NCBI GenBank assembly: GCA_029552125.1
Contig: JAKPEE010000098.1
Coordinates: 1 to 42,696, forward strand
Direction: 5' to 3'
DNA: 42,696 nucleotides
DNA from: Bacillota bacterium
Lineage (GTDB): Bacteria; Bacillota; Dethiobacteria; DTU022
The first letter of the stretch is position 1, and each line of letters starts with the position of its first letter. A model generated the notes under the pieces. The model was not told the origin of the DNA, searched no databases, and saw only the letters and a list, made by a program, of their open reading frames with translations. This document shows positions 20,869 to 30,666 of the stretch, one piece after another. The position numbers were made by a program, and so were the translations under genes.

Positions 20869-21360
20869 TTGGATGAAGTAAAAGAGCTGGGGAAAGCACG
20901 GGCCAGGATGTTGCGCTGGTTAAGCTACAGGCCCCGCAGTTGCAAAGAAGCACAGCGCTACCTGGAACAAAAAGGTTTTTCCGGACCGGTGGCGGAAGCG
21001 GTGCTGGCGGAAATGCGGGAATACCGCTACCTGGACGACGAGCGTTTTGCCGATGAATATGTGCAAAACTGCCTGCGCCGTGGCTTCGGCCCGATCCGGG
21101 CGCGCTTTGATTTGCAAAACAGGGGCGTGAACCGCCAGACCATAGACACGGTAGTGGAGCGTTATTTCAACCGGGAGCAGGATTTGAAACGGGCCGTGGC
21201 CCTGTTGCAAAAACGGCTGGCAGATGACGGCTGCCGCCATGATCAAAAATGGCTGTGCCGCCAGGCTTCTTTTTTAAAAAGCCGGGGCTACGGGGAAGCA
21301 ACGATCAGCAAAGCGTTGCAGCAGTTCCGCGGCGGACCGGTAGATGAAACCTTGTCTTGA
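20869..21360 (+). CDS. recX: Regulatory protein RecX
   Basis: ARMLRWLSYRPRSCKEAQRYLEQKGF...YLDDERFADEYVQNCLRRGFGPIRARFDLQNRGV; directly downstream of recA. Confidence 0.93.
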   Translation: MDEVKELGKARARMLRWLSYRPRSCKEAQRYLEQKGFSGPVAEAVLAEMREYRYLDDERFADEYVQNCLRRGFGPIRARFDLQNRGVNRQTIDTVVERYFNREQDLKRAVALLQKRLADDGCRHDQKWLCRQASFLKSRGYGEATISKALQQFRGGPVDETLS

Positions 21361-21385
21361 CATAACATCAGCTACAGAGTACAAT
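21357..21385 (+). promoter_or_regulatory. Sigma-A-type promoter TTGACA-17-TACAAT
   Basis: TTGACA at 21357-21362, TACAAT at 21380-21385, exactly 17 nt apart; -35 overlaps the recX stop. Confidence 0.75.
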
Positions 21386-21437
21386 GAACTTGATTTATCA
21401 GTAATTTTATATGATTGCGTTTACTGTTCATAACTGA

Positions 21438-21570
21438 CTTAAAAGAGAAAGTGCCTGGTGCCCGGGGGCACTGCGTATAGATGTCAAAAAGCGCATAAGG
21501 TATTTTGTTAAGGTGCAAGTATACCTTTTATACTGACCTTCTCTTTTAAGCTGTGTTTTGAACACAGCTT
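21438..21570 (+). ncRNA. Candidate structured 5' leader of RNase Y
   Basis: 12-bp closing stem CTTAAAAGAGAA/TTCTCTTTTAAG, internal hairpins AGTGCC/GGCACT and GTATAG/TTATAC + AAGGTAT/ATACCTT, then 10-bp hairpin AAGCTGTGTT/AACACAGCTT. Confidence 0.6.
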
Positions 21571-21591
21571 TCTTGCATTCAGGACTAAGAA

Positions 21592-23145
21592 ATGGAGGTG
21601 AAAGCAGCTTTGCTGGAATATGTTATTATAACTGTTGCTACACTGGCGGTAGGCCTGGCGGCCGGTTACATTATCCGCAAGCTTATCGCCGAAGCCCGCA
21701 TTACTTCCGCTGAAGAGGCAGCCAAAAAAATCATCGATGAAGCAAACCAGGAAGCAAACGCCATCAAAAGAGAGAAACAGCTGGAAGCGAAAGAAGAGGC
21801 GCACCGCCTGCGCCATGAAATTGAAAGAGAGTTAAAGGAAAGGCGATCCGATTTGCAGCGCATTGAACGGCGACTGCAGCAAAAAGAGGAAAATCTTGAC
21901 CGCAAGACCAATGCCATAGAACGAAAAGAAGAGGAGTTAAGAAAAAAAGAAGAAGAAAACCAGCGCATCCAGGAAAAACTGCAGCATCTCTACCACCAGC
22001 AACTGGCCGAACTGGAACGTGTTTCCGGAATGACCAAGGAAGAAGCCAGGGACATTCTGCTGAAGCGGGCCCGCGAAGAGATTACCCATGAAATGGCGGT
22101 GATGGTGAAAGAGGTGGAAAGCCAGGCCAAGGCTGAGGCCGAAAAGAGAGCGCGTGAAGTGGTGACCATGGCCATTCAGCGCTGCGCCGCCGATCATGTT
22201 TCCGAGGCTACTGTTTCGGTGGTCAACCTGCCCAACGATGAAATGAAAGGGCGCATTATCGGCCGGGAAGGGCGCAATATTCGCACCCTGGAAACTCTAA
22301 CCGGTATTGACTTGATTATTGACGATACCCCTGAAGCGGTGATCCTGTCCGGTTTTGATCCCATTCGACGGGAGATAGCCCGGCTGGCCCTGGAAAAACT
22401 AATCAGCGACGGCCGTATCCATCCCGCCAGAATCGAAGAAATCGTGGAAAAAACCCGCAAAGAAGTGGAAGCGCAGATCAGGGAAGAAGGAGAGCGGGCC
22501 ACCTTCGAAACAGGGGTGCACGGCCTGCATCCCGAACTGGTGACTTTGCTGGGCAAGCTGCGCTACCGCACCAGCTACGGGCAAAATGTGCTGCAGCATT
22601 CCATAGAAGTGGCCCACCTGGCTGGAACCATGGCCGCAGAGCTGGGCCTGGATATTCATTTTGCCAAGAGAGCCGGCTTGCTGCACGATATCGGCAAGGC
22701 GGTAGACCATGAAACCGAGGGATCGCACGTGGTAACCGGAGCGGAGCTGGCCAAGCGCTACAAAGAATCGCCGGAAATCGTCAACGCCATTGCCGCGCAC
22801 CACGGCGATACTGATTTCCATACCCTGGAAGCAGTCCTGATTCAATCTGCCGATGCCATCTCCGCGGCCCGGCCCGGAGCCCGGCGAGAAACCCTGGAAG
22901 CGTATATCAAGCGTCTGGAAAAACTTGAGCAAATTGCCGATTCCTTTGAAGGGGTAGAAAAAGCATACGCTATCCATGCCGGCAGGGAAATCAGGATTAT
23001 GGTTAAACCCGATCGTATTGATGATTATGCCTCTATCCAGGTAGCCCGGGATATTGTCAAGAAAATAGAGAGCACCCTTGAATATCCGGGGCAGATCAAG
23101 GTGACCGTAATCCGGGAAACCAGGGCTGTCGACTACGCCAAGTGA
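21592..23145 (+). CDS. rny: Ribonuclease Y
   Basis: N-terminal TM, long coiled coil, KH domain ([31 protein letters not shown]) and HD domain ([17 protein letters not shown]). Confidence 0.97.
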   Translation: MEVKAALLEYVIITVATLAVGLAAGYIIRKLIAEARITSAEEAAKKIIDEANQEANAIKREKQLEAKEEAHRLRHEIERELKERRSDLQRIERRLQQKEENLDRKTNAIERKEEELRKKEEENQRIQEKLQHLYHQQLAELERVSGMTKEEARDILLKRAREEITHEMAVMVKEVESQAKAEAEKRAREVVTMAIQRCAADHVSEATVSVVNLPNDEMKGRIIGREGRNIRTLETLTGIDLIIDDTPEAVILSGFDPIRREIARLALEKLISDGRIHPARIEEIVEKTRKEVEAQIREEGERATFETGVHGLHPELVTLLGKLRYRTSYGQNVLQHSIEVAHLAGTMAAELGLDIHFAKRAGLLHDIGKAVDHETEGSHVVTGAELAKRYKESPEIVNAIAAHHGDTDFHTLEAVLIQSADAISAARPGARRETLEAYIKRLEKLEQIADSFEGVEKAYAIHAGREIRIMVKPDRIDDYASIQVARDIVKKIESTLEYPGQIKVTVIRETRAVDYAK

Positions 23146-23173
23146 TTTTTAGGCCAGGAAAGCTATTTTTAAC

Positions 23174-23199
23174 AGTGCCCGTCCGGGCACTTTTTTTAT
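23174..23199 (+). terminator. Terminator after rny
   Basis: agtgccc-gtcc-gggcact followed by TTTTTTT. Confidence 0.8.
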
Positions 23200-23265
23200 G
23201 GCCGTGCAGGAATTGACCTGTTGTGTATGGAATAATAAATGAGCTTTTTTTTAAGGGGGATGCCC

Positions 23266-23784
23266 ATGCAGAAGGGTTGCCTGGACGATTCATCATACCA
23301 TGTCAACATGATTATTAACCTGCTCATGCGGTTTCCTGAAATTTTTACCGTAACATATAACCTGGGGGCATCGTCCTACTGCCTTTCTTATATGATTAAA
23401 GGTAAAGTCGTACAGGAAGATTATATCTCGCTGCGCCGCCGCCTTGAAGAAAACCTGGAGGCGTACTGTTATTTTAAAAAAAAGGACAACTGCAAGATCA
23501 GGCTGGGTAAAGAACACTATGGCTGTTTTACCCGGCTGGAAGTAAAGCTGGCGGGGGGGAATCTGACTGGCGAAGAAATAAGCTTAATTACACGTCTGAT
23601 TCATGATGCTTTTGGCCCTAATTTAATCAGTGAATTGCGGCCGGACGATGTAGACCTGGAAGATGGAGTTTCAACCTGGGAGGAAATGATGTCCTTAATC
23701 TCCAATCGCGACTCTGGCAGTGAAGTTAACAAGCTCTTTGCTTTTCGTGAAGCAGGCAAAGTATATGTCTATGATGATCAGTAA
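23266..23784 (+). CDS. Hypothetical protein between rny and ymdB
   Basis: Clean ORF; ATG at 23266 after aaggggg. No family recognised. Confidence 0.7.
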   Translation: MQKGCLDDSSYHVNMIINLLMRFPEIFTVTYNLGASSYCLSYMIKGKVVQEDYISLRRRLEENLEAYCYFKKKDNCKIRLGKEHYGCFTRLEVKLAGGNLTGEEISLITRLIHDAFGPNLISELRPDDVDLEDGVSTWEEMMSLISNRDSGSEVNKLFAFREAGKVYVYDDQ

Positions 23785-23814
23785 CAAATTTTTTTGTCGA
23801 ATAGTGTCAGATAA

Positions 23815-23842
23815 TTAAGATAAATAGCATTATTTGTCTTAA
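23815..23842. promoter_or_regulatory. Inverted repeat TTAAGATAAATA-gcat-TATTTGTCTTAA
   Basis: 12-bp arms with one non-Watson-Crick position, immediately upstream of the ymdB-like start. Confidence 0.5.
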
Positions 23843-23860
23843 CTGAAGGAGCCTTTGTTC

Positions 23861-24658
23861 ATGCGCCTACTATTTATCGGCGATATCGCCGGCAGACCCG
23901 GCCGCCAGTGCCTCAAGGAGCTGTTGCCTGAACTAACCGGCAGGTTCGCACCGGATTTTATTATCGCCAACGGCGAGAATGCTGCGGGTGGAGCGGGTAT
24001 AACTCTCTCTGTTTACCGGGAGCTTAAGCAGCTTGGTATTGATGTGATTACCGGGGGAAATCACATCTGGGATAACAAAGATGTTTTTCGCTTTATCGAC
24101 GACGAGCCTTGTTTGCTTCGCCCGGCCAATTATCCCCTGGACGATACTCCGGGGCGGGGCTCTCATGTATTCAAAACGGCCCGGGGAACCGGGATCGGTA
24201 TTCTGAATTTGGCGGGGCGCATCTTTATGCAACCGCTGGATTGTCCTTTCAAACGGGCCGTGCTGGAGATTGAACAGATACGCAAAGAAACACCGGTAAT
24301 CGTGGTCGATTTTCATGCAGAGGCCACTGCCGAAAAACAAGCCCTGGCCTGGTACCTGGATGGGCGGGTCAGCGCTGTAATCGGAACACATACACATGTC
24401 TTGACGGCGGATGAAAGAATTTTGCCCCAGGGTACAGCATATATTACCGACGCGGGAATGACCGGCCTGTTCAATTCGATCCTGGGGGTGGACCGGCATG
24501 AGGCGCTGCAAAAGTTTTTAACCGGGCTGCCGCAGAGTTTTAAAATTTCCCGGGGAGCAATGCAGTTTAACGGAGTATTCCTGGAAATCGATGAGCGAAG
24601 CGGTAAAGCTTTATCCATTAAACGGATTAAAGAGGTGATAGAGAAGCCAGACTATTAA
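23861..24658 (+). CDS. YmdB-like metallophosphoesterase (TIGR00282 family)
   Basis: MRLLFIGDIAGRPGRQCLKELLPEL...IANGENAAGGAGITLSVYRELKQLGIDVITGGNHIWDNKD; downstream of rny. Confidence 0.93.
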   Translation: MRLLFIGDIAGRPGRQCLKELLPELTGRFAPDFIIANGENAAGGAGITLSVYRELKQLGIDVITGGNHIWDNKDVFRFIDDEPCLLRPANYPLDDTPGRGSHVFKTARGTGIGILNLAGRIFMQPLDCPFKRAVLEIEQIRKETPVIVVDFHAEATAEKQALAWYLDGRVSAVIGTHTHVLTADERILPQGTAYITDAGMTGLFNSILGVDRHEALQKFLTGLPQSFKISRGAMQFNGVFLEIDERSGKALSIKRIKEVIEKPDY

Positions 24659-24749
24659 TGAAAATTTTCGTATAATTCAGGCAGGATTTTTTGACTGGAA
24701 GGCGAAGTGTTAATAAGTAAAATCCGTTGAAGGAGGCATGGTTAGGTTA

Positions 24750-25010
24750 ATGGATGTATTAAAAGTATCAGCAAAGTCCAACCCCAACTCTGTAGCCGGC
24801 GCTCTGGCCGGAGTACTGCGTGAACGAGGGAATGCGGAAATTCAAACCATTGGTGCCGGAGCCCTCAATCAGGCAGTGAAAGCGGTGGCCATCGCCAGAG
24901 GTTTTGTCGCACCGGGAGGGATCGATTTGATCTGCATTCCCGCCTTTACGGATATCCAGATTGACGGTGAAGAACGGACCGCCATTAAATTAATCATTGA
25001 ACCGCGCTAG
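24750..25010 (+). CDS. spoVS: Stage V sporulation protein S
   Basis: MDVLKVSAKSNPNSVAGALAGVLRERGNAEIQTIGAGALNQAVKAVAIARGFVAPGGIDLICIPAF. Confidence 0.96.
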   Translation: MDVLKVSAKSNPNSVAGALAGVLRERGNAEIQTIGAGALNQAVKAVAIARGFVAPGGIDLICIPAFTDIQIDGEERTAIKLIIEPR

Positions 25011-25046
25011 CGTACTGACCCGGTGATGCTTAGAACATAATACCGG

Positions 25047-25080
25047 CATCCTCTTAAATCTCAAGGGGATGCTTTTTTTG
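25047..25080 (+). terminator. Terminator after spoVS
   Basis: gcatcctctt...caaggggatgc followed by TTTTTTT. Confidence 0.75.
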
Positions 25081-25103
25081 TCGGCATGGCATAAAATAGG
25101 GTT

Positions 25104-26078
25104 ATGGAAAAGAAAGAGGATTACATTATTGCCGATTGTCATTGTGATACGTTATGGTTTTTTAACCGCAATGGGTACAGGTTTGACTGCCTCAACCCGG
25201 TAAGCCATATCGACTTGCCCCGGTTAAGGGAGGGCCGGGTAAAACTGCAGTTTTTCGCGGTCTGTGTGGCTGCGGATATAGCCGGGCCTCTGCAATTGCA
25301 GGAAGCTTTGCGCTATATTGCCCGCTACCGCGGCTGCCTGGAGCAAAACAGAAGCGCCTTGCAGGCCATTGAGACGGCCGCCGATCTTGAGCAGGCTTTG
25401 CGAGAGGATAAAATAGGCTGCCTGCTGGCGCTGGAGGGAGCGGAGCCCCTGGACGGCAGCCCGGAGTTGCTGGATCTGTTTTATACCCTGGGCGTGAGAT
25501 GCATCTCGCTAACCTGGAATAAACGCAATATTTTCGCCGACGGATGCGCCGAAGAAGAAAGCGGTGGGGGCCTGACCGCGGCCGGCCGCCGCCTGATTGG
25601 GCAAATGGCAGAGCGCGGCATTATTCTTGATCTGGCCCACCTGTCAACACGCGGTTTTTTTGATGCCCTGCATTGTTATGACGGCCCGGTTCTGGTGTCC
25701 CATACCAATGCACAAGCCCTTACCAACCACCCGCGCAACCTCTCCGATACCCAGTTAAAAGCAGTGGCGGCAAATAACGGGGTGATCGGGCTAAGCTTTT
25801 ATCCTCCTTTTGTGAGCGGTAACGAAAAAGCAACACTGGAACAACTGCTGGATCACTTTGTCCACATCGCCTTCACCGCCGGCGTCGAGCATGTAGCCAT
25901 AGGCTCTGATTTTGACGGGATTACCGCGACCGTAGAAAAACTTGAAGACGCCTCCTGTTACGGTGCCCTGGTAGAGGCTCTCTACCGCAGGGGCTTCCAG
26001 GAGAGGGAAGTGCAGCTAATCACTGCGGGCAACGTCCGGCGGCTGCTCCAAACAATTCTGGCGGGGCCGGAAGCATGA
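25104..26078 (+). CDS. Membrane dipeptidase (peptidase M19) family
   Basis: ADCHCDTLW; LALEGAEPL; LTWNKRN; ILDLAHLSTRGFFD; VSHTNAQAL; IGSDFDGI. Confidence 0.92.
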   Translation: MEKKEDYIIADCHCDTLWFFNRNGYRFDCLNPVSHIDLPRLREGRVKLQFFAVCVAADIAGPLQLQEALRYIARYRGCLEQNRSALQAIETAADLEQALREDKIGCLLALEGAEPLDGSPELLDLFYTLGVRCISLTWNKRNIFADGCAEEESGGGLTAAGRRLIGQMAERGIILDLAHLSTRGFFDALHCYDGPVLVSHTNAQALTNHPRNLSDTQLKAVAANNGVIGLSFYPPFVSGNEKATLEQLLDHFVHIAFTAGVEHVAIGSDFDGITATVEKLEDASCYGALVEALYRRGFQEREVQLITAGNVRRLLQTILAGPEA

Positions 26079-26908
26079 ACCATCCGGGCGGCGGACGGGC
26101 GGACCTGCACCTGCACAGCAACCGCTCCGACGGGCTTTATGCCCCGCAGGAGCTCGTGCACCTGGTTTCGCGTGCGGGCTTGAAAGCTGCCGCTTTAACC
26201 GACCATGATACCGTGGAGGGAATTGCCGAAGCCCTGGCGGCAGGGAAGCAATTGGGCTTTGAAGTGGTGCCGGGAGTGGAAATTAGCTCATTCGAAGACG
26301 GGGTGGAAATTCATCTTCTCGGTTACTACCCGGCTGACCTGGACTTTCTGGACCGGGAGCTTAAACGCTTGCGCCAGGAGCGCTTTACCCGGATGGAGCG
26401 CATGGTTGAGCGTTTGAACCGGCTCGGTTTTGACGTGAACCCGCAGCAAGTTTTCCAGGAGGCAGCGCCTGCCGCGCCCGGCCGGCTGCACCTGGCCCGC
26501 TTCATGGTCAAGCATAAGCTTGCCGGCAGCATAGAGCAGGCTTTCAAGCAGTTCCTGGAACGGGGCAGACCGGCTTACGTGCCCCGGGTTAACCTTACCC
26601 CTGCCGCGGCCTTAAAGCTGCTGCTCGGCAGCGGGGCTGTGCCGGTACTGGCCCATCCCGGTAAAAACGGGGCCCGGGTTTTACCCGCCCTGCTGGAAAA
26701 AGGGCTGAAAGGGATCGAAGTAATTCATCCTGATCATTCAGCGGCTCAAAAGCGATTTTACCGTAAACTGGCGCAAGAGAAAGGGCTTTTGCTTACCGGC
26801 GGTTCTGATTTTCACGGCGACAAGCCCTATCGCGCCTCCGGGCGCGGCAGCGCTACCGTCCCCTATGGCTGCCTGGAGCAACTAAAAGCGTTTCGCTTCT
26901 CTAAGTAG
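26075..26908 (+). CDS. PHP domain phosphoesterase
   Basis: ADLHLHSNRSDGLYAPQELVHLVSRAGLKAAALTDHDTVEGIAEAL; GSDFHG. Confidence 0.93.
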   Translation: MNHPGGGRADLHLHSNRSDGLYAPQELVHLVSRAGLKAAALTDHDTVEGIAEALAAGKQLGFEVVPGVEISSFEDGVEIHLLGYYPADLDFLDRELKRLRQERFTRMERMVERLNRLGFDVNPQQVFQEAAPAAPGRLHLARFMVKHKLAGSIEQAFKQFLERGRPAYVPRVNLTPAAALKLLLGSGAVPVLAHPGKNGARVLPALLEKGLKGIEVIHPDHSAAQKRFYRKLAQEKGLLLTGGSDFHGDKPYRASGRGSATVPYGCLEQLKAFRFSK

Positions 26909-27074
26909 CAGCCTCCCGCTTTTACCCGGCAAGGCGTTGTAAAGCGCCGCTTAGCCGCAAACCTGTTCAGAATACTCAGGGCTGATTAGAGAACATTCCG
27001 CCTGTTTTTACTGCCCTTTTCAGAATGATACTTTAGTGTTACAATAGGGGCAGCATGCCACAGGAGGGGACACG

Positions 27075-27473
27075 GTGGATAAAATAATCTATTCATTACA
27101 GATCACATTAATCGGTTTTACAGTAGTAATGGTTATTCTTTATCTCCTTTATGCGATTATCGCGCTTTTTAACCGTATCTTCTACCGTCCCGCAAAGGCC
27201 GAAGGGCCCGGCCCATCTGCACCCCCGCGGGAGGCCAAACCGGCAGTCTCATCCAGCCCCGGGCTTTCGCCCCGGATCGTGGCAGCCATAACCGCCGCAG
27301 TCGCCGGCTATATGCAGGCTGAAGGATCTTCTCCGGGGAAAATTACCATTACCGTACCGTCCCGGCTCAAAGGCACTGGCGGCAGTTGGGTGACCATGGG
27401 GCGTATGGGGCTGCTGAATGGAAGACTGGAACATGAAAGGTTAAGGAGGAAAGGTTTTCGTGAAAAAATTTAA
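27075..27473 (+). CDS. OadG-like gamma subunit of Na+-translocating decarboxylase
   Basis: N-terminal TM (LQITLIGFTVVMVILYLLYAIIALF), Pro/Ala linker, C-terminal VAAITAAVAGYM; adjacent to biotin carrier and beta subunit. Confidence 0.8.
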   Translation: MDKIIYSLQITLIGFTVVMVILYLLYAIIALFNRIFYRPAKAEGPGPSAPPREAKPAVSSSPGLSPRIVAAITAAVAGYMQAEGSSPGKITITVPSRLKGTGGSWVTMGRMGLLNGRLEHERLRRKGFREKI

Positions 27474-27876
27474 AGTAACCGTCGACGGACAAACTTTCGA
27501 AGTTACAGTTGAAGAAATCGATAATCAAACCGCTGCAACCGTACCGCTTGGACAGGCTGAAACAAAGATCGCTCCGCAGGTTGAAAAGAAGAGCGAGGCT
27601 GAAACGAGCCCTGCGCCCGGGAAAGGCGAACAGCGTCCCCCCGCAGCCTCGGGAGGATCAGGCGGAACAGTTGTTCCCGCGCCCATGCCCGGCTCCATTA
27701 TAGATATCCTGGTTCAGGCCGGAGACACGGTGAAAGACGGCCAGGTCCTGTTAATCCTGGAAGCGATGAAGATGGAAAACGAAATAACCGCACCCCAGGC
27801 AGGAACCATTGTCGAGGTGGCGGTGAAAAAAGGAGATACCGTAAACACCGGTGACCCCCTGGTAGTTATGGGCTAA
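27460..27876 (+). CDS. Biotin carboxyl carrier protein
   Basis: [46 protein letters not shown]: biotinyl-Lys motif EAMKM. Confidence 0.93.
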   Translation: MKKFKVTVDGQTFEVTVEEIDNQTAATVPLGQAETKIAPQVEKKSEAETSPAPGKGEQRPPAASGGSGGTVVPAPMPGSIIDILVQAGDTVKDGQVLLILEAMKMENEITAPQAGTIVEVAVKKGDTVNTGDPLVVMG

Positions 27877-27913
27877 ACCGCAAAAACACGACGCACTATG
27901 GCAAATAAAAGGG

Positions 27914-29053
27914 GTGAAACCGATGTCTGATTTATTGGTTGATTTTGTACAGAGTACGGGCTTCTGGAACCTGCACTGGGACCAGGCCGTGATGATCGCC
28001 ATTGCCTGTTTCCTGCTCTACCTGGGCATAGTGAAAAAATACGAACCGCTCCTGCTGGTACCGATCAGCTTCGGCATGCTTCTGGTCAACCTGCCGCTGG
28101 GCGACCTGATGAAACCTGAATCGGGATCGGCTATCGGCGGCCTGTTGTGGTATCTTTCCCGGGGCCTGGAGCTGGGGATCTATCCGCCGATAATCTTTCT
28201 CGGGATCGGGGCGATGACCGATTTTGGCCCCCTTATCGCCAACCCCATCACCTTACTGCTAGGAGCGGCGGCCCAACTCGGCATCTTTACTACGTTTATC
28301 GGCGCTTACCTGCTAGGTTTTACCGCCCCGCAATCGGGAGCCATCGGCATTATCGGCGGTGCTGACGGCCCTACGGCCATATTCCTGGCTGTTATGCTGG
28401 CGCCGGAACTTCTGGGTTCCATCGCCATCGCCGCCTATTCCTACATGGCCCTGGTCCCCATTATCCAGCCGCCGATTATGCGCCTGTTAACTACACCCAA
28501 GGAACGGCAGGTGGTGATGAAGCAGTTGCGGCCGGTCTCCAAAACAGAAAAAATATTATTTCCGATCATTGTCATTATCCTGACCGGGCTGCTGCTGCCG
28601 TCAGCGCTGCCTCTGCTGGGTATGTTTATGTTTGGCAACCTGTTGCGGGAATGCGGGGTTACGGACCGGCTGAGCAAGACCGCCCAAAATGAATTAAACA
28701 ATATTGTAGTCATCTTTTTAGGGCTTACTGTGGGAGCCAAGGCTACCGCTTCTTACTTCTTGACTCCCGATACCCTGAAAATAATTGCCCTCGGTTTATG
28801 CGCCTTTGCCATGGGCACCGCCGGCGGGTTGCTTATGGGCAAGCTGCTCTACCTGATCAGCGGGGGGAAAATTAACCCGCTCATCGGCTCGGCCGGGGTT
28901 TCCGCCGTTCCCATGGCGGCCCGGGTCTCTCAGACAGTGGGTAAGGAAGCCAACCCCAACAACTACCTGCTCATGCATGCCATGGGTCCAAACGTTGCCG
29001 GGGTAATCGGCTCGGCCGTGGCTGCGGGGATACTGCTGTCCATGTTAGGCTAA
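27914..29053 (+). CDS. Na+-translocating decarboxylase beta subunit
   Basis: Polytopic; [66 protein letters not shown]. Confidence 0.95.
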   Translation: MKPMSDLLVDFVQSTGFWNLHWDQAVMIAIACFLLYLGIVKKYEPLLLVPISFGMLLVNLPLGDLMKPESGSAIGGLLWYLSRGLELGIYPPIIFLGIGAMTDFGPLIANPITLLLGAAAQLGIFTTFIGAYLLGFTAPQSGAIGIIGGADGPTAIFLAVMLAPELLGSIAIAAYSYMALVPIIQPPIMRLLTTPKERQVVMKQLRPVSKTEKILFPIIVIILTGLLLPSALPLLGMFMFGNLLRECGVTDRLSKTAQNELNNIVVIFLGLTVGAKATASYFLTPDTLKIIALGLCAFAMGTAGGLLMGKLLYLISGGKINPLIGSAGVSAVPMAARVSQTVGKEANPNNYLLMHAMGPNVAGVIGSAVAAGILLSMLG

Positions 29054-29058
29054 AAGCA

Positions 29059-29123
29059 GGAACCTCACGCGGGTCCAGTTATGGTAACCAGAGTTACTTT
29101 AACTTAAGACCCTGTGAGGTTCC
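29059..29123. repeat. Long imperfect inverted repeat after the beta subunit gene
   Basis: GGAACCTCACgcGGGTC ... GACCCtGTGAGGTTCC. Confidence 0.6.
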
Positions 29124-29143
29124 ATTTCTATTATAGGCGTTTC

Positions 29144-29180
29144 GCAAAAAAATATACCGTCCAAAGGTATTTTTTTTTGC
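29144..29180. terminator. Symmetric A/T-flanked hairpin, possible bidirectional terminator
   Basis: GCAAAAAAATATACC-gtccaaa-GGTATTTTTTTTTGC, 14 of 15 pairs. Confidence 0.6.
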
Positions 29181-29235
29181 ATAAATGCTCCGGCCTGCCT
29201 CATATGCATTATAAAAAACGGGAGGCGGAGCATAA

Positions 29236-30597
29236 TTGGATCTGGCCACTACCATAAAAAAGCTGCTGCTGAAAAAATGGCTGAAAATTTTGCTGCTAGC
29301 CTGCGGCACCGCGTTTCTATTGGCAGCAGTGATCATGCTCTGCGATTTCTGCTATTTTTACTCCCGCACATACCCCGGCCTTTACCTGGAAACCATCGAC
29401 GTGGGAAACATGCGCCTGGAGGAGGTGGAGGCGCTCCTGGATGAAAAGCTCTGGTCCCTGGAGGAGCTGCAGTTCAGCACAGCCGGCGGAGAAAAGATGA
29501 CGCTGTCGCTGTCCGATCTGGGCCTATCCTGGGACAGGCAGGGAACGATGGAAAAAATTTATCGCGCCGGGCGGGGGTGGAAAGGCTATGCGGTGCGCCT
29601 GCACAGCTTGCGCACCGGCAACCCCATAATTGTCAGGGGCGAAATTAAAGTGGACGAGTTGCGCCTGGCCGGGGCCATGGCCGGCCTGGCCAAACAGCTT
29701 TATCACCCGCCGCGGGATGCCTTTTTTGAAGTAGAAGGAGAGACGGTTTCCATCATCCCGGAGCAGGAGGGCCAATACTTGAAAACAGCGGCCCTGCGGG
29801 AACTCATTTTTTATTCTCTCTATGAAGAGGAAAAAGAAATACTCCTCCCGGTGGGAGAGTGGCCGGCGGCACGGACGGCGGCCGACCTGGAAAACTTCGG
29901 CGTCGGAGGGGTCATGGCTTCTTTTTACACTGACGTTGCTGCCGGCAACCCTGATCGCGCCTACAATATTAAGCTGGGCGCTTCTGCCATTAACGCCACT
30001 TTGCTGGCCCCGGGGGAACTCTTTTCCTTCAATGAGGTGGTGGGCGAAACTACCGCCTCCAAAGGGTACCGCTACGCGCCAATAATCGTTGGCGATGAAC
30101 TGGTGCCGGGCCTGGGCGGCGGCCTCTGCCAGGTATCCACAACCCTGTATAATGCCGCGCTTCTGGCCAACCTGGAGATTGTTGAGCGCCACAATCATAG
30201 CATGCGGATATCATACATCCCCCTGGGCCGGGATGCCACTGTAGCTACCGGCAGCCTTGATTTGAAATTCAGAAATAACCGCGACCACTACATCCTCATC
30301 GGGGCGGATCTGAACAACCTCAGGCTCACTTTTCGCATTTTCGGCCCGCCGATGAAAGAAAAGGTAGAAATTATTTCCAGCGGATACCAGCAAATCGCGC
30401 CTCCCATCAACTATGAATACAGCGACGCTCTACCGGCCGGGGTTACTGAAGTGGTCAAGCCCGGCCAAGCAGGCTATTACATAACCACCTGGCGCGTGGT
30501 CTACCTTGATGATCAGGAAATATCACGTGAAATGCTCTTCCGGGATTATTACAGGCCCACGCCCGCGCTGCACCGGGTGGGAACAGGGGACGATTGA
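29236..30597 (+). CDS. VanW family protein
   Basis: NIKLGASAINATLLAPGELFSFNEVVGETTASKGYRYAPIIVGDELVPGLGGGLCQVSTTLYNAALLANLEIVERHNHS; TTG start. Confidence 0.93.
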   Translation: MDLATTIKKLLLKKWLKILLLACGTAFLLAAVIMLCDFCYFYSRTYPGLYLETIDVGNMRLEEVEALLDEKLWSLEELQFSTAGGEKMTLSLSDLGLSWDRQGTMEKIYRAGRGWKGYAVRLHSLRTGNPIIVRGEIKVDELRLAGAMAGLAKQLYHPPRDAFFEVEGETVSIIPEQEGQYLKTAALRELIFYSLYEEEKEILLPVGEWPAARTAADLENFGVGGVMASFYTDVAAGNPDRAYNIKLGASAINATLLAPGELFSFNEVVGETTASKGYRYAPIIVGDELVPGLGGGLCQVSTTLYNAALLANLEIVERHNHSMRISYIPLGRDATVATGSLDLKFRNNRDHYILIGADLNNLRLTFRIFGPPMKEKVEIISSGYQQIAPPINYEYSDALPAGVTEVVKPGQAGYYITTWRVVYLDDQEISREMLFRDYYRPTPALHRVGTGDD

Positions 30598-30666
30598 TCG
30601 TAAAAGCATTATTTTGTACGCGCCGGAAAAACTAACATAAACAGCACAGGAGGAGGTGGCATCCCG

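Noticed and set aside
22399-22977. 192-aa antisense ORF opposite rny
   Set aside because: Antisense shadow of conserved HD/KH coding sequence; no independent motif. Same reasoning for antisense ORFs at 15222-15935, 23933-24511, 29524-30198, 6394-6894 and 40466-41077.
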